The notes: generated from the sequence alone by a model not told the origin. Counted from the first letter of the stretch, positions 1 through 10,125 are shown. The stretch: 64,000 nt of DNA from Polaribacter sp. HaHaR_3_91 (GCF_019278525.1 NZ_CP058986.1:2142001-2206000), one strand, 5' to 3'. Numbers and translations: made by a program.

Positions 1-444
1 GCAAGAGGTATCGATGTACCAGAAATGAGTTTCATCATTCATTATGAATTGCCACAAGCAGTAGAAGAATTTACACATAGAAATGGACGTACAGCAAGAG
101 TTTCTGCAGAAGGAACAGCCTTTGTTTTAAAATGGAAAGACGAACGTTTACCAGATTTTATTAAGCATGCTGATTTACAAGACATTTCTAAACAAGCAGT
201 AAGAAGTCCTGTTTTTTGGGAAACCTTATTTATTTCTGGAGGTAGAAAAGACAAGATTTCGAAAGGAGATATTGCTGGTTTGTTTATAAAACAAGGAAAA
301 TTAAGCAAAGAACAGCTAGGGGCCATTGAGTTAAAACAAGATTGTGCTTTTGTAGCAGTACCATCAACATTAACTGCAGAATTAATTGAGAAATTAAACA
401 ATTCTCGTTTAAAAAAGAAAAAAGTACGTATTTACGAAGTGTAA
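1..444 (+). CDS. DEAD-box ATP-dependent RNA helicase, C-terminal part (5' truncated)
   Basis: Reading frame 1 is open from the first base and ends at the TAA at 442-444, so only the C-terminal ~147 residues are present. The visible part begins with helicase motif V (ARGID) and then a motif VI variant, HRNGRTAR, where HRIGRTGR is usual. It ends in a ~75-residue basic domain resembling the DbpA RNA-binding domain ([15 protein letters not shown], then a Lys-rich tail). The family unwinds RNA, and DbpA-type members act on 23S rRNA during ribosome assembly. That specific role is inferred only from the C-terminal domain. The next gene starts 4 bp downstream, so the two are probably co-transcribed. 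Confidence 0.9.
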   Translation, partial: ARGIDVPEMSFIIHYELPQAVEEFTHRNGRTARVSAEGTAFVLKWKDERLPDFIKHADLQDISKQAVRSPVFWETLFISGGRKDKISKGDIAGLFIKQGKLSKEQLGAIELKQDCAFVAVPSTLTAELIEKLNNSRLKKKKVRIYEV

Positions 445-448
445 AAAT

Positions 449-1984
449 ATGAGTAATAAAGAATTAAATACAGAAGTAAATTCGTGCATCAATACCCTTC
501 AAAAATTATTGGAGGATACGAATCAACTTTTTGAATTGCCTGAGGAGCAAAGAGTCGCGCTTTTTAAAGTTGCTGGCGAATTATCTCGTCCAAACAGAGA
601 TGAATTTCAGCGTAGACGTAAAGACGCTAAAAAAGCGGCAAAACGTAAAATGATTGAAAGCGATAAACACGCTAGAAAATCTACCGGAATACGTTCTGCA
701 AGAGAAGCTGCATTATTTGTTGCACCAAAATTATTAGGAGCAGCAGAATTAAATGAAGATACACCAGAATTAGAATCGCCAAGAAATTGTTATGTCTGTA
801 AAACGGTTTTTACCAAATTGCATCATTTTTATGACACAATGTGTACCGAATGTGGAGATTTAAATTATGCAAAACGGTTTCAAACGACAGATTTAAAAGG
901 TCAAGTAGCAGTAATTACAGGTTCTCGTTTAAAAATCGGATATCATATTACCTTAATGTGTTTGCGTTCTGGAGCAACAGTTGTGGCAACAACACGTTTT
1001 CCTGCAGATTCTGCAATTCGTTTTTCTAAAGAAGAAGATTATAAAGATTGGAGTCATCGTTTACACATTCATGGCTTAGATTTAAGACACATACCAAGTG
1101 TAGAAATTTTCTGTAATTATATAGAACAAAAATACGATCGATTAGATATTTTAATCAACAATGCTGCACAAACGGTAAGACGTCCGTCTGGTTTTTATTT
1201 CCATTTAATGGAAAATGAAAAGAAACCAATTGACCAATTACCAAAATTGGCACAGACTTTATTACAAGATCACGAAAGTTGTTTAGAAGAATTGGCGGAT
1301 TTAAGTGTCTCTACTGCTAAAACGGATAAAAATAATGTTTTGCCAGTTACTTGGCACGGACCAGAACCAGGAATTGGTTTAAGAAATTCAGCAGAATTAT
1401 CTCAAATTCCGTATAGTTTTGACAATTCATTACAAACTGCAGAAGTTTTTCCGGAAGGCGAATTAGATGCAGATTTACAACAAGTAGATTTAAGAAAAAC
1501 CAATAGTTGGCGTTTAAAATTAGGCGAAATAGAAACTACAGAAATGGTAGAAGTACAGTTGGTAAATGCTGTTGCACCGTTTGTGTTATGTAATCGTTTG
1601 TCTAATTTAATGATGAAAGAAAATACGGGTAAAAAGCATATTATCAATGTAACTGCGATGGAAGGGAAGTTCCATCGATTTAAAAAGGTAGACAGACATC
1701 CACATACAAATATGGCCAAAGCAGCCTTAAATATGTTAACACATACGTCTGCTTCAACATTTGCAAAGAAAGGTATTTATATGAATGCAGTTGATACTGG
1801 TTGGGTTACAGATGAAGATCCTGCAGAATTGTCTAAGCATAAAGTAGAAACGCACGATTTTCAGCCACCATTAGATATTGTAGATGGTGCCGCAAGAGTG
1901 ATGGACCCATTAATTGATGGAATTAATACTGGTAAACATTGGTCTGGTAAATTCTTAAAAGATTATTTTCCGATAGATTGGTAG
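449..1984 (+). CDS. SDR-family oxidoreductase with N-terminal zinc-ribbon-like extension
   Basis: This 511-residue protein is about twice the usual SDR length. Residues 1-110 are charged and predicted helical. Two CxxC pairs (C114/C117 and C132/C135) then look like a zinc knuckle. The Rossmann domain begins near residue 149, with the cofactor loop TGSRLKIG (157-164) and NNAA (237-240). About 150 residues separate NNAA from the usual active-site region, far more than in classical SDRs. Where YxxxK is expected the sequence reads HTNMAKAAL, so the Lys (K424) is kept but the catalytic Tyr position is Thr. The usual Ser is also Thr (T402). NAD(P) binding is likely. The substrate is unknown, and catalysis must be altered or absent. 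Confidence 0.8.
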   Translation: MSNKELNTEVNSCINTLQKLLEDTNQLFELPEEQRVALFKVAGELSRPNRDEFQRRRKDAKKAAKRKMIESDKHARKSTGIRSAREAALFVAPKLLGAAELNEDTPELESPRNCYVCKTVFTKLHHFYDTMCTECGDLNYAKRFQTTDLKGQVAVITGSRLKIGYHITLMCLRSGATVVATTRFPADSAIRFSKEEDYKDWSHRLHIHGLDLRHIPSVEIFCNYIEQKYDRLDILINNAAQTVRRPSGFYFHLMENEKKPIDQLPKLAQTLLQDHESCLEELADLSVSTAKTDKNNVLPVTWHGPEPGIGLRNSAELSQIPYSFDNSLQTAEVFPEGELDADLQQVDLRKTNSWRLKLGEIETTEMVEVQLVNAVAPFVLCNRLSNLMMKENTGKKHIINVTAMEGKFHRFKKVDRHPHTNMAKAALNMLTHTSASTFAKKGIYMNAVDTGWVTDEDPAELSKHKVETHDFQPPLDIVDGAARVMDPLIDGINTGKHWSGKFLKDYFPIDW

Positions 1985-2023
1985 TTTTTATATTATAAAA
2001 TAACAAGTAGAATAAAATTTAAA

Positions 2024-2066
2024 AAGGAATACGTATGGTCTAAAATCATAAGTATTCCTTTTTTTT
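2024..2066 (+). terminator. Rho-independent terminator after the SDR gene
   Basis: The 9-bp stem AAGGAATAC / GTATTCCTT (2024-2032 with 2052-2060) is followed by a run of T. It lies ~40 bp after the SDR stop codon. Confidence 0.8.
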
Positions 2067-2169
2067 ATTATTGATTATAGATCTTTTTTTGTAAATATCA
2101 AACTAAAATAGTAACTTAGGAGAGTTACTTTTCTGTAACATTATTTATAAACCATTAAAACTTATAATT

Positions 2170-2436
2170 ATGTTAGCATTTAGAACCGAAATTAGAAACT
2201 CACCAAGAGAACAAACTTTAAAAATTTATTTAAGCGATACGTCATTTGTTGTAGGATTAAAGAATCTCCTAGAAAACATAAAAGGGGTTCGTATTGTAGA
2301 AGTACAAGAAAGTTTTAGTAGAAATAGGGTAGCAGAAAATGTAACGATTTACAGAAAAGAAAAGCACTCTATAAACGCTTTAAAGGAAAAAGTAGATACT
2401 TTTTTAGGTATTTATTTTGAGAAGATAATAGTGTAA
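2170..2436 (+). CDS. Small protein of unknown function (88 aa)
   Basis: I do not recognise this protein. It has no signal peptide, membrane segment or Cys motif. The pattern of a beta-like stretch (LKIYLS), a helix (VVGLKNLLENI), a beta-like stretch (VRIVEVQES), another (NVTIYRK) and a final helix suggests a small ferredoxin-like alpha/beta fold. The gene stands alone after a terminator. A short hairpin, AGTAAC/GTTACT, lies at 2109-2128 in its leader. The start ATG is the only one in frame near the beginning of the open stretch. Confidence 0.65.
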   Translation: MLAFRTEIRNSPREQTLKIYLSDTSFVVGLKNLLENIKGVRIVEVQESFSRNRVAENVTIYRKEKHSINALKEKVDTFLGIYFEKIIV

Positions 2437-2524
2437 TACTACTTTTTAAAGACTGTATTTATAGGTATATCATTCTTCGGAATAAAAATTTAATAAAAAA
2501 ACAGAAAAGAAAACAATTATAAGG

Positions 2525-2554
2525 TTGTATATCAGAAAAATGGAACCATCTTTG
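2525..2554 (+). promoter_or_regulatory. Bacteroidota-type promoter of the cold-shock gene
   Basis: TTG at 2525-2527 is followed after 19 bp by CATCTTTG (2547-2554), one base off the TAnnTTTG -7 consensus. The predicted leader to the ATG is about 30 nt. Confidence 0.6.
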
Positions 2555-2590
2555 CAATACAATTAGTATTATAAATTTAACAACATTATT

Positions 2591-2782
2591 ATGAGTAAAG
2601 GTACAGTAAAGTTTTTCAACGACACAAAAGGTTTTGGTTTTATCACTGAAGAAGGAGTAAGCAAAGATCATTTTGTACACGTTTCTGGTTTAATTGATGA
2701 AATTAGAGAAGGTGACGAAGTTGAATTCGATTTACAAGAAGGAAACAAAGGTTTAAACGCGGTTAACGTAAAAGTTATCTAA
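2591..2782 (+). CDS. cspA: Cold-shock protein, CspA family
   Basis: This 63-residue protein is a single cold-shock domain: an OB-fold that binds single-stranded RNA and DNA and acts as an RNA chaperone in the cytoplasm. It begins GTVKFFNDTKGFGFI, with RNP1 at KGFGFI (13-18) and RNP2 at HFVHVS (27-32; IFVHFS is more usual). The length is normal for flavobacterial Csp proteins. It is monocistronic, with its own promoter and a strong terminator. Whether it is cold-induced or constitutive cannot be told from the sequence. Confidence 0.95.
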   Translation: MSKGTVKFFNDTKGFGFITEEGVSKDHFVHVSGLIDEIREGDEVEFDLQEGNKGLNAVNVKVI

Positions 2783-2803
2783 GAAATATACTTAAAGTTT
2801 TAT

Positions 2804-2837
2804 AAAAGCCCATCAATTAATTGATGGGCTTTTTTTT
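2804..2837 (+). terminator. Strong terminator of the cold-shock gene
   Basis: A near-perfect inverted repeat, AAAGCCCATCAATT / AATTGATGGGCTTT, is followed by a T run, 22 bp after the stop codon. Confidence 0.9.
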
Positions 2838-2892
2838 GTGTCATTATTTTTGAATTGACCTTTAATAAAATATACGATAGTTATTAAGGATT

Positions 2893-2926
2893 AAAAAAAA
2901 AGGCTCGTAATTAGCGAGCCTTTTTT
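2893..2926 (-). terminator. Terminator of the amidohydrolase operon
   Basis: The stem GGCTCG / CGAGCC (2902-2907 with 2915-2920) is flanked by A and T runs. It sits 3 bp beyond the minus-strand stop codon at 2930. Confidence 0.85.
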
Positions 2927-2929
2927 AAA

Positions 2930-4228
2930 TTATTTGGTTTTGTATTTATTAGAATAGCGTTTCCAAAGTTTTGTTTGGTGTGTTTCTAGGCTAATTTTTC
3001 TACCTTGTATAAAAGCATCCGTTAAAATGTTTCCTCTCATGTCTAAAGCATCACCTTCAGAAACAAATAAGGTTGCATCTTTACCAACTTCTAAGGTTCC
3101 AACCATATCATCAATACCTAAAATCTTTGCAGAATTAGAAGTTAATAATTGCAATGCTACTTCTTTATCTAATCCGAAAGCAGCAAATGTACCTGCGTAA
3201 AACGGAAGGTTTCTAGTATTCATTCTTTCCATTTGACCTTCCATACCAAGGGCAACAACAACACCTTTATCTGTTAAGTTTTTTGCAATTGTGTACGTAT
3301 AATCATAAGCATCGTCCTCATTTTCTGGATTTCTGTGTGGTCTTTCTAAAACAACTGCTATGTTATTTTTAACTAATAAATCTGCTACTTTATCAGCTTC
3401 ATCACCATGAACAATTACAATGTTTTTGATGCCCAATTCTTTAATAATTGTGATAGCATCTGTAATTTCTTTTTGGCCGTTTACATGAATAAATAATTTC
3501 TTACTTCCCTCAAATAAACCTTTTGTAGCTTCATAAGGTAAATGCATTTTATTTTTATCACTTGCTAAATAGGTTTTAGCATTTGCAAAATAAGATTGAA
3601 TATCATTTATTTTTTTAGGATACTCTTTATCTGGTCTTAAAGCAGGATCTTCTCCTAGCCACCATCTTCCGCTTGTAAAACTAGTTGGCCAGTTTATGTG
3701 AATTGCATCGTCTGTTTTTATACTAGCATCTTCCCAATTCCAAGCATCTAATTGCACCACAGAAGATGTACCTGAAATTGTACCACCTCTAGGTGTAATT
3801 TGGGCCATTAAAACACCATTTGGACGCATAGATTCTACCACTTTACTCTCTGCATTATAGGCAACCAAACTTCTAATATGTGGGTTATTTGCTCCAATCT
3901 CATCTTCATCATCACTTGCTTTTACAGCATCTATTTCTACCAAACCTATAGAGGCATTTGTCGCAATAAAACCAGGATACACATGTTTACCCTTGGCATT
4001 AATGACGGTTCCTCTTCTGGCTATTTTTGCATTTGCATTTCCAACAAATACAATTTTTCCATTGCTAAACATTACTAAAGCATTTTCTATAATTTTTCCA
4101 TTTCCTAAATGTGCTGTTGCACCTTCTATAGAATAATCTGTAGTTTGTTTGTCTGCGGGCGTTTGTTGCGCAATGCTATTTCCTACTAAGAAGAAAAATA
4201 GCAAACTATATATTATTTTTTTCATCAT
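2930..4228 (-). CDS. Exported amidohydrolase-family protein with degenerate metal site
   Basis: This 432-residue protein has a Sec signal peptide (MMKKIIYSLLFFFLVGNSIAQ), so it is probably periplasmic. The amidohydrolase fold shows in the N-terminal beta sandwich and GKHVYPGFI, and in a C-terminal LTSNSAKILGIDDMVGTLEVGKDATLFV stretch typical of imidazolonepropionase-like members. The metal-binding HxH that should follow PGxID is replaced (PGFIATNASIGL). A single His remains in IVHGDEADK. It may therefore be catalytically weak or structural. It lies 9 bp downstream of the larger amidohydrolase gene, almost certainly in one operon, so the two products may form a complex. The substrate is unknown. 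Confidence 0.85.
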   Translation of the reverse strand: MMKKIIYSLLFFFLVGNSIAQQTPADKQTTDYSIEGATAHLGNGKIIENALVMFSNGKIVFVGNANAKIARRGTVINAKGKHVYPGFIATNASIGLVEIDAVKASDDEDEIGANNPHIRSLVAYNAESKVVESMRPNGVLMAQITPRGGTISGTSSVVQLDAWNWEDASIKTDDAIHINWPTSFTSGRWWLGEDPALRPDKEYPKKINDIQSYFANAKTYLASDKNKMHLPYEATKGLFEGSKKLFIHVNGQKEITDAITIIKELGIKNIVIVHGDEADKVADLLVKNNIAVVLERPHRNPENEDDAYDYTYTIAKNLTDKGVVVALGMEGQMERMNTRNLPFYAGTFAAFGLDKEVALQLLTSNSAKILGIDDMVGTLEVGKDATLFVSEGDALDMRGNILTDAFIQGRKISLETHQTKLWKRYSNKYKTK

Positions 4229-4237
4229 TATTTAGTT

Positions 4238-7195
4238 TTATATTTCTTCTAATGTATCGCAGTGAAAATTTCTATCTTTTCTTTTTGCTGGAATTTGGGT
4301 TTTTGCTCCTCCCATTTTTTCCTGCAACATCATATTGATTAATTTGCTCTTTTCTTGCTTAATAGCTTCACGTTTTTTGATATCTTCATTTCTATCAAAA
4401 AACACTTTTCCTTCAATAATTGTTTTTTCAACTTTAGCATAAATAGACATTGGGTGATGGCTCCATAAAACAACATCTGCATCTTTACCTACTTTAATAC
4501 TACCAACACGATCATCAATATGTAATAATTTTGCAGGGTTAATAGTAACCATATTCCAAGCTTCTAATTCTGTCATTCCACCATACTTTACTGTTTTTGC
4601 TGCTTCTTGATTTAGTCTTCTAGACATTTCTCTGTCATCAGAATTAATAGCAACAGTAAGACCTTCATTGTGCATAATTGCTGCATTGTATGGTATTGCG
4701 TCGTTTACTTCGTATTTATATGCCCACCAATCTGAAAATGTTGAAGCACCAATATTGCGATCTTTCATCTTATCAGCAACTTTATAACCTTCTAAAATAT
4801 GTGTAAATGTATTTATTTTGAAGCCCATTTTATCGGCAACATTCATTAACATATTAATTTCAGATTGTACATAAGAGTGACAAGAAATATGACGTTCTCC
4901 GTGTAAAATCTCAACCAAAGTTTCCATTTCTGTATCTATTCTATACGGTTTTCCACTTTTCTTTAAAGCATCATATTCATGAGCTCTTGTAAAATAATCT
5001 GTAAAAACTTGTTCTACACCCATTCTTGTTTGCGGAAAACGTGTTCCATTTGTATGACGAGATTGTTTTACATTTTCACCTAAAGCAAATTTTATAAATT
5101 TAGGAGAATTTTTATAAATCATCTCATCTGCATTTTCTCCCCATTTTAGTTTGATAATTGCAGAACGACCACCAATAGGGTTTGCAGAACCGTGTAAAAT
5201 TTGAGAAGTAGTAGTTCCTCCAGAAATGTTTCTGTAAATGTTTATGTCATTAGGATCAATTACATCTTCCATTGTAACTTCTGCAGATGAGTTTTGAGCA
5301 CCTTCGTTTACAGCAGAAGCTGCAATATGAGAATGTTCATCTACAATACCAGCTGTTAAATGCTTGCCTGTTCCGTCAATTTCTGTAGCTCCTCTAGCAC
5401 TTAAATTAGAACCAATCTTTTCTATTTTTCCGTCTTTTAAAAGGACATCTGTTTTTTCTAAAATACCTTCTTTTTCACTGGTCCAAACAGTTACATTTTT
5501 AACTAAGATTGTCTCTGTTTTAGGTTGAATATAATTACCGAATCCTATATTAGGATAACTTACTGGAACTACTGTAATTGCTTTTTCTTCTTCGTTTTTT
5601 TCTTTTTTTGAAACTTCCTCTTTTTGAACCTTTTTACTGGCAGACCAATAGGTTTTATTTCCTTCAGTATCAAAAGCATCACCTTGCATTATGTTAGAAG
5701 CATTAACAATTTTACCTAGCATTCTTGTAAAATGTTCGTCATCGTTTAATGTGATAGAAATCCAATCATCACTATATGAAAATTTAGACTTAATTTTTTT
5801 ATCATCAATTTTAATAGTTCCTGTTTGCTTAGCTCCTTTACCTGTAATTGATAAATTGTAGTTTTTGTTATTTACAGATAACATATAATCACCTGTAATA
5901 TCTTTAATATTCATGTTGTTAACTACATTTTTAGCTCCCTGAACCCAGTTTTCATAAATGGTAGTTTTAGTATCAAAAACATCGCCAGACGTAATAATAA
6001 AGTTTGCATAACTCCCTGTATTTAAGTTTCCAATTGTGGTGTTACCAATTATAGTTGCAGGAATTGTAGTTAATGCAGCTAAAGCTTTTTCTTTATCAAA
6101 ACCGTATTTTATAGCTTTCTGTAGGTTTTTATGAAACGTATTTACAGATTTTAAAGTGTGTGTTGTCAATGCAAAATTGATTCCGTTTTTAGAAAGTACA
6201 CTTAAATTAGAAGGCGCTTGATTCCATATACGCATGTCTCTTAAAGAAATATGTTGTGCTAATAAAGGATCTGAAACGTCATAAGCATCACTAAAATTAA
6301 TAGGAATTATAAAGTTGGCATTTGTTGCTTTTATGTCATGAATTCTTTCAAATTCGTCTCCGCTACCCACAATTGTGTATTGCACACCAAATTCATCACC
6401 AACTTTATCTGCTCTTAATGCATCTAAAACAGTAGCAGTTTCAAATATTTGAAGTAAACCTTTATTATCGTTAAATGCCTCTAAAGATAAATCTTTATTT
6501 TTCATATTACCTTTTGCATACCAATCTGCATCATTAAAAACTTGGCGTAATAAAGCCATTGCACCCATTCTAGAACTAGGGTAAGCTTGTGTAGATTTAG
6601 CACTTTTATTAAATGATAAATACTGTGCAGATTTAGTGTTTAAAATTCGGTAAGCATCAGAAGTATTCGGGTTTAAGGCTATTAATAATCCGTTTCCTTG
6701 TACAATTCCGTCATTAGAATGTGTGTTTACAACTCCAAAACCAGCATCAATTAAACTCTTTGCTTTTTTGTCATCAAACTTAAAATTACTAATTGGGTTT
6801 GTTTCTGGTCTAATATGATCGTTCCAATAATACCCTTCACGAGTTGGCTCGTATTGTGTTGTTCTATTTCTAGATCTGGGTTGTCTTTCTGGTTTAGAAA
6901 TTCCAAAATCAGAATAAATATCAATAAATGAAGGGTAGATCGTTTTTCCTTCTAAATCGATTGTTTTTGTCCCATTCGGAATTTTAACAGATTTACCAAT
7001 GCTAACAACTTTACCGTCTTTAATTAGTAAAGTTCCTTTTTTTACAATCTTTTTATGCGTTACATAAATAGTAGCATTTGTAAATGCAAAACTGCTGTTT
7101 TCAGTAGTTTTTACTCCGCTATCTGTAGGGAAATATTCTTGCGAATGCATCGAATAAGCCACAAATAAGGAGAAAAATAAGAGTAATTTTCTCAT
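4238..7195 (-). CDS. Exported two-domain amidohydrolase (985 aa)
   Basis: A signal peptide (MRKLLLFFSLFVAYSMHSQ) precedes two amidohydrolase modules. In the first (about residues 40-430), the HxH position reads KTIYPSFIDIYSDFG, without His. The second (about 560-960) keeps HSH in IVDEHSHIAA, His in FTHILEGYK and Asp in AINSDDREMSRR, followed by the TINPAKLLHIDDRVGSI ending. Only the second module therefore looks active. Families of this type hydrolyse cyclic amides or C-terminal peptide bonds; the substrate here is unknown. A charged linker (KKEKNEEEK) separates the modules. The single-domain paralogue follows 9 bp downstream. Confidence 0.88.
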   Translation of the reverse strand: MRKLLLFFSLFVAYSMHSQEYFPTDSGVKTTENSSFAFTNATIYVTHKKIVKKGTLLIKDGKVVSIGKSVKIPNGTKTIDLEGKTIYPSFIDIYSDFGISKPERQPRSRNRTTQYEPTREGYYWNDHIRPETNPISNFKFDDKKAKSLIDAGFGVVNTHSNDGIVQGNGLLIALNPNTSDAYRILNTKSAQYLSFNKSAKSTQAYPSSRMGAMALLRQVFNDADWYAKGNMKNKDLSLEAFNDNKGLLQIFETATVLDALRADKVGDEFGVQYTIVGSGDEFERIHDIKATNANFIIPINFSDAYDVSDPLLAQHISLRDMRIWNQAPSNLSVLSKNGINFALTTHTLKSVNTFHKNLQKAIKYGFDKEKALAALTTIPATIIGNTTIGNLNTGSYANFIITSGDVFDTKTTIYENWVQGAKNVVNNMNIKDITGDYMLSVNNKNYNLSITGKGAKQTGTIKIDDKKIKSKFSYSDDWISITLNDDEHFTRMLGKIVNASNIMQGDAFDTEGNKTYWSASKKVQKEEVSKKEKNEEEKAITVVPVSYPNIGFGNYIQPKTETILVKNVTVWTSEKEGILEKTDVLLKDGKIEKIGSNLSARGATEIDGTGKHLTAGIVDEHSHIAASAVNEGAQNSSAEVTMEDVIDPNDINIYRNISGGTTTSQILHGSANPIGGRSAIIKLKWGENADEMIYKNSPKFIKFALGENVKQSRHTNGTRFPQTRMGVEQVFTDYFTRAHEYDALKKSGKPYRIDTEMETLVEILHGERHISCHSYVQSEINMLMNVADKMGFKINTFTHILEGYKVADKMKDRNIGASTFSDWWAYKYEVNDAIPYNAAIMHNEGLTVAINSDDREMSRRLNQEAAKTVKYGGMTELEAWNMVTINPAKLLHIDDRVGSIKVGKDADVVLWSHHPMSIYAKVEKTIIEGKVFFDRNEDIKKREAIKQEKSKLINMMLQEKMGGAKTQIPAKRKDRNFHCDTLEEI

Positions 7196-7290
7196 ATAAG
7201 TTTGGTTTTTTAATGAATTAAGTTTCTAAAATAATTAGAAGCTTTTTAGAAAATGTTAAAACCAATTATTTTAACATAATTTTAGGAAGA

Positions 7291-8367
7291 TTAAGAAGGA
7301 TTTGCTTCATTAAAATAAGAAATAAATAAATCTACCACATAATTATAAGATTGCACACCTTTATCTTGTTTATTGGCTTTTAAATAGGCATTGTAACCTT
7401 TTTTAACAATTGGCTCAAATGGGTTTTTGTATTGCTGCCAAAATGTATAACTCGCACTAAAATCTTTTAGAATTCCTCTATGAACAGTTTTCCAAAGTTC
7501 TTGGGATAAATTTTGGTCACGTTTTCTTAATTCAGAAATACAATAGCCCAAAGCCATTCTATAACTCGCGTATTTAAAATGAAGATCGTCATTATAATTA
7601 GCTGCTAAAAAACCAACAAAATTAGCTTCGTTTTCTGCAGCAAAACCAATTTGATGTGCCATTTCATGACATGTTGTAGTTGGATAACTTGTTTTTGGAA
7701 GTTTGTCGTTTACCTGAGCTTCACCTGTTAATGGATTCAGATATCCAGCGGTTCCATTATAAGTTTGCAACAAACTCATTAAAGAACTTTTTACAGATTT
7801 ATGTTGATATTCTAACTGTGGAAAATCTTTAGATAAATTATCATAACCAGAAATTGCCATTGTATACATCTCTTTTTGAGAATAAGGATTTTCTACCTTT
7901 AAAGTATCATTTTTTGTAATTTTATAATGATATTCATTTAGTTTTTTAATTACATGTGTTGTTACTTTTTTAAGTTGCTCTGTGGTATATTTTGTTTGTT
8001 GATACTGTAAGTTTTTAGCCAAAGGTTCTCTGTAATAATTCAAGCCCCAAAAAAGATAAAAACAAAAATAAATTACTGATAAAATCGCTGTAAAATGAAG
8101 TAGTTTCTGAATTAAATTTTTAAACCTCGTTTTTATCAACCTAACTATAAAACGAATTAAAATAAAGAGTCCGAAAGCCAATAATACATCACCTACAGAA
8201 AAAGGAATCCAACCTAAAATAATTCTAAAAAATGATGAAATAGGAGGGTAGATTCCGTTTGAATAATATTTTTCTATAAACGGAGCGTTTTTTGCAGCCA
8301 ATTGAATTAATAAAATCTGAACTGGAAGTAAAACTGTAAATATTAAATGTTTTTTTTGAATCTTCAA
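7291..8367 (-). CDS. DUF3810 membrane protein with HExxH motif
   Basis: This 358-residue protein has one hydrophobic segment near the N-terminus (LIFTVLLPVQILLIQLAA) and two more at about 55-75 and 92-112. A soluble domain follows, containing HEMAHQ and, downstream, ENEANFVGF. HExxH plus a later Glu is the gluzincin-type zinc-protease signature, so a membrane-bound metallopeptidase is plausible. The family itself (DUF3810) has no established function. The gene is on the minus strand, 95 bp upstream of the amidohydrolase operon, and divergent from dnaB. Confidence 0.85.
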   Translation of the reverse strand: MKIQKKHLIFTVLLPVQILLIQLAAKNAPFIEKYYSNGIYPPISSFFRIILGWIPFSVGDVLLAFGLFILIRFIVRLIKTRFKNLIQKLLHFTAILSVIYFCFYLFWGLNYYREPLAKNLQYQQTKYTTEQLKKVTTHVIKKLNEYHYKITKNDTLKVENPYSQKEMYTMAISGYDNLSKDFPQLEYQHKSVKSSLMSLLQTYNGTAGYLNPLTGEAQVNDKLPKTSYPTTTCHEMAHQIGFAAENEANFVGFLAANYNDDLHFKYASYRMALGYCISELRKRDQNLSQELWKTVHRGILKDFSASYTFWQQYKNPFEPIVKKGYNAYLKANKQDKGVQSYNYVVDLFISYFNEANPS

Positions 8368-8581
8368 GGATACTTTTTTGTGTAAATATGCGTTTATATA
8401 TATTCAAATAAGAGGGTGTTCTAGTTTAAAAAAGCCCAATTTAATTGTAAAAATAAGATTTCATTTTGGAAGTTGACTGGTTATTAACAAGATAATAACA
8501 ATTTTGTTTACAATAAATGTTTACAAATTAAAGCAAAGTTTAACAGACCAATTTCAACCTAAAAAAAGTACATTTGTAGCC

Positions 8582-10099
8582 ATGGAAAAAACGACTCCTG
8601 TTACGGGTAAAAAGATAGATAAATCAAGGTTAGTACAACTTGAGAAAGGGAAGATTCCGCCGCAGGCAGTGGAATTAGAAGAAGCTGTGTTGGGTGCAAT
8701 GATGATTGATAAAAAAGGTATTGACGATGTTATAGACATCTTAAGTGCCGATGCTTTTTACGATCAGAAGCACCAAGATATTTACGCAACTATTTACGAA
8801 TTATTTCAAAATTCTGAACCAATTGACCTTTTAACTGTATCTAACTTGTTAAAAAAGAATGGAAAATTAGAATTTGTTGGTGGAGATTTCTTTTTAATTC
8901 GTTTAACTCAAAAAGTGGCATCTTCTGCACACATAGAGTTCCATGCTAGAATTATTTTACAAAAATTTATTCAGCGTAGATTAATTTCAATTTCTAGTGA
9001 AATTATAGAAAATGCGTATGATGAAAGTACCGATGTATTTGACTTATTAGATGATGCAGAGGCAAAACTGTTTGAAGTTACCCAAGGAAATTTAAAAAAG
9101 AGTTCTGAAGATGCAGGATCTTTAGTAAAACAAGCCTTAGCTAAGATTCAAGAAATTGGTAATCAAGAAGGAATGTCTGGTTTGGCAACTGGTTTTACCA
9201 AATTAGATGCATTAACTTCTGGTTGGCAACCATCCGATTTAGTTATTATAGCTGCACGTCCTGGTATGGGGAAGACAGCATTTGTAATTTCGATGGCGAA
9301 AAACATGGCGATTGATTTTGGTCATGGTGTTGCTGTGTTCTCATTAGAGATGTCTTCTGTGCAGTTAATTACACGTATGATTTCTTCGGAAACAGGCTTA
9401 ACATCAGAAAAATTAAGAAAAGGAAACTTAGAACCACACGAATGGGAACAGTTAAACGTAAAAGTAAAACGTTTGTCTGATGCGCCTATTTTTATTGATG
9501 ATACACCGTCTCTTTCTGTATTTGATTTACGAGCAAAAGCACGAAGATTGGTGTCGCAACACGGAGTTAGAATTATTGTAATTGATTATTTACAATTAAT
9601 GACTGCTGGTGGAAAATCTAATGGAAATCGTGAACAAGAAATCTCTATGATTTCTAGAAACTTAAAAGCTTTAGCAAAAGAATTAGAAGTGCCAGTAATT
9701 GCACTTTCTCAGTTATCTCGTGCGGTAGAAACTCGTGGAGGATCTAAAAGACCTTTACTTTCTGATTTACGTGAATCTGGAGCAATTGAGCAAGATGCCG
9801 ATATTGTATCGTTTATTTTCCGTCCGGAATACTACGGAATGACAGAATGGGATGATGATGATCATTCACCATGTGAAGGACAAGGAGAATTTATTGTAGC
9901 AAAACACAGAAATGGTGGTTTAGAAAATATCCGATTAAAATTTACGGGGCATTTGGCAAAATTCTCAGATTTAGAAGAAGGATTTAGTAGTGAATTCCAA
10001 TCATCTATGAATGCAGATTTCCCTGAAGATCCTTTTGCAGGACAAGGTGGAGTAGATCCAAAAGATGCTTTTGGAGGTGCTGATGATGTTCCTTTTTAA
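8582..10099 (+). CDS. dnaB: Replicative DNA helicase DnaB
   Basis: DnaB is the hexameric 5'-3' helicase that unwinds DNA at the replication fork. The 505-residue protein has the N-terminal helical domain (from PPQAVELEEAVLGAMMID) and a RecA-like ATPase domain with Walker A ARPGMGKTA near residues 224-233, Walker B IIVIDYLQLM and the SQLSRAVE segment. It ends in an acidic tail (DPKDAFGGADDVPF). I start it at ATG 8582. An open extension to 8504 adds 26 residues that look non-conserved, and TACATTTG at 8569-8576 could be a -7 element within that extension. No intein is visible. Confidence 0.95.
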   Translation: MEKTTPVTGKKIDKSRLVQLEKGKIPPQAVELEEAVLGAMMIDKKGIDDVIDILSADAFYDQKHQDIYATIYELFQNSEPIDLLTVSNLLKKNGKLEFVGGDFFLIRLTQKVASSAHIEFHARIILQKFIQRRLISISSEIIENAYDESTDVFDLLDDAEAKLFEVTQGNLKKSSEDAGSLVKQALAKIQEIGNQEGMSGLATGFTKLDALTSGWQPSDLVIIAARPGMGKTAFVISMAKNMAIDFGHGVAVFSLEMSSVQLITRMISSETGLTSEKLRKGNLEPHEWEQLNVKVKRLSDAPIFIDDTPSLSVFDLRAKARRLVSQHGVRIIVIDYLQLMTAGGKSNGNREQEISMISRNLKALAKELEVPVIALSQLSRAVETRGGSKRPLLSDLRESGAIEQDADIVSFIFRPEYYGMTEWDDDDHSPCEGQGEFIVAKHRNGGLENIRLKFTGHLAKFSDLEEGFSSEFQSSMNADFPEDPFAGQGGVDPKDAFGGADDVPF

Positions 10100-10125
10100 A
10101 ACATAAAGAATTTATAATATTATAG

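Noticed and set aside
8504..8581. 26-codon N-terminal extension of DnaB
   Set aside because: It shows no family resemblance and contains a possible -7 promoter element; ATG 8582 gives the normal length.
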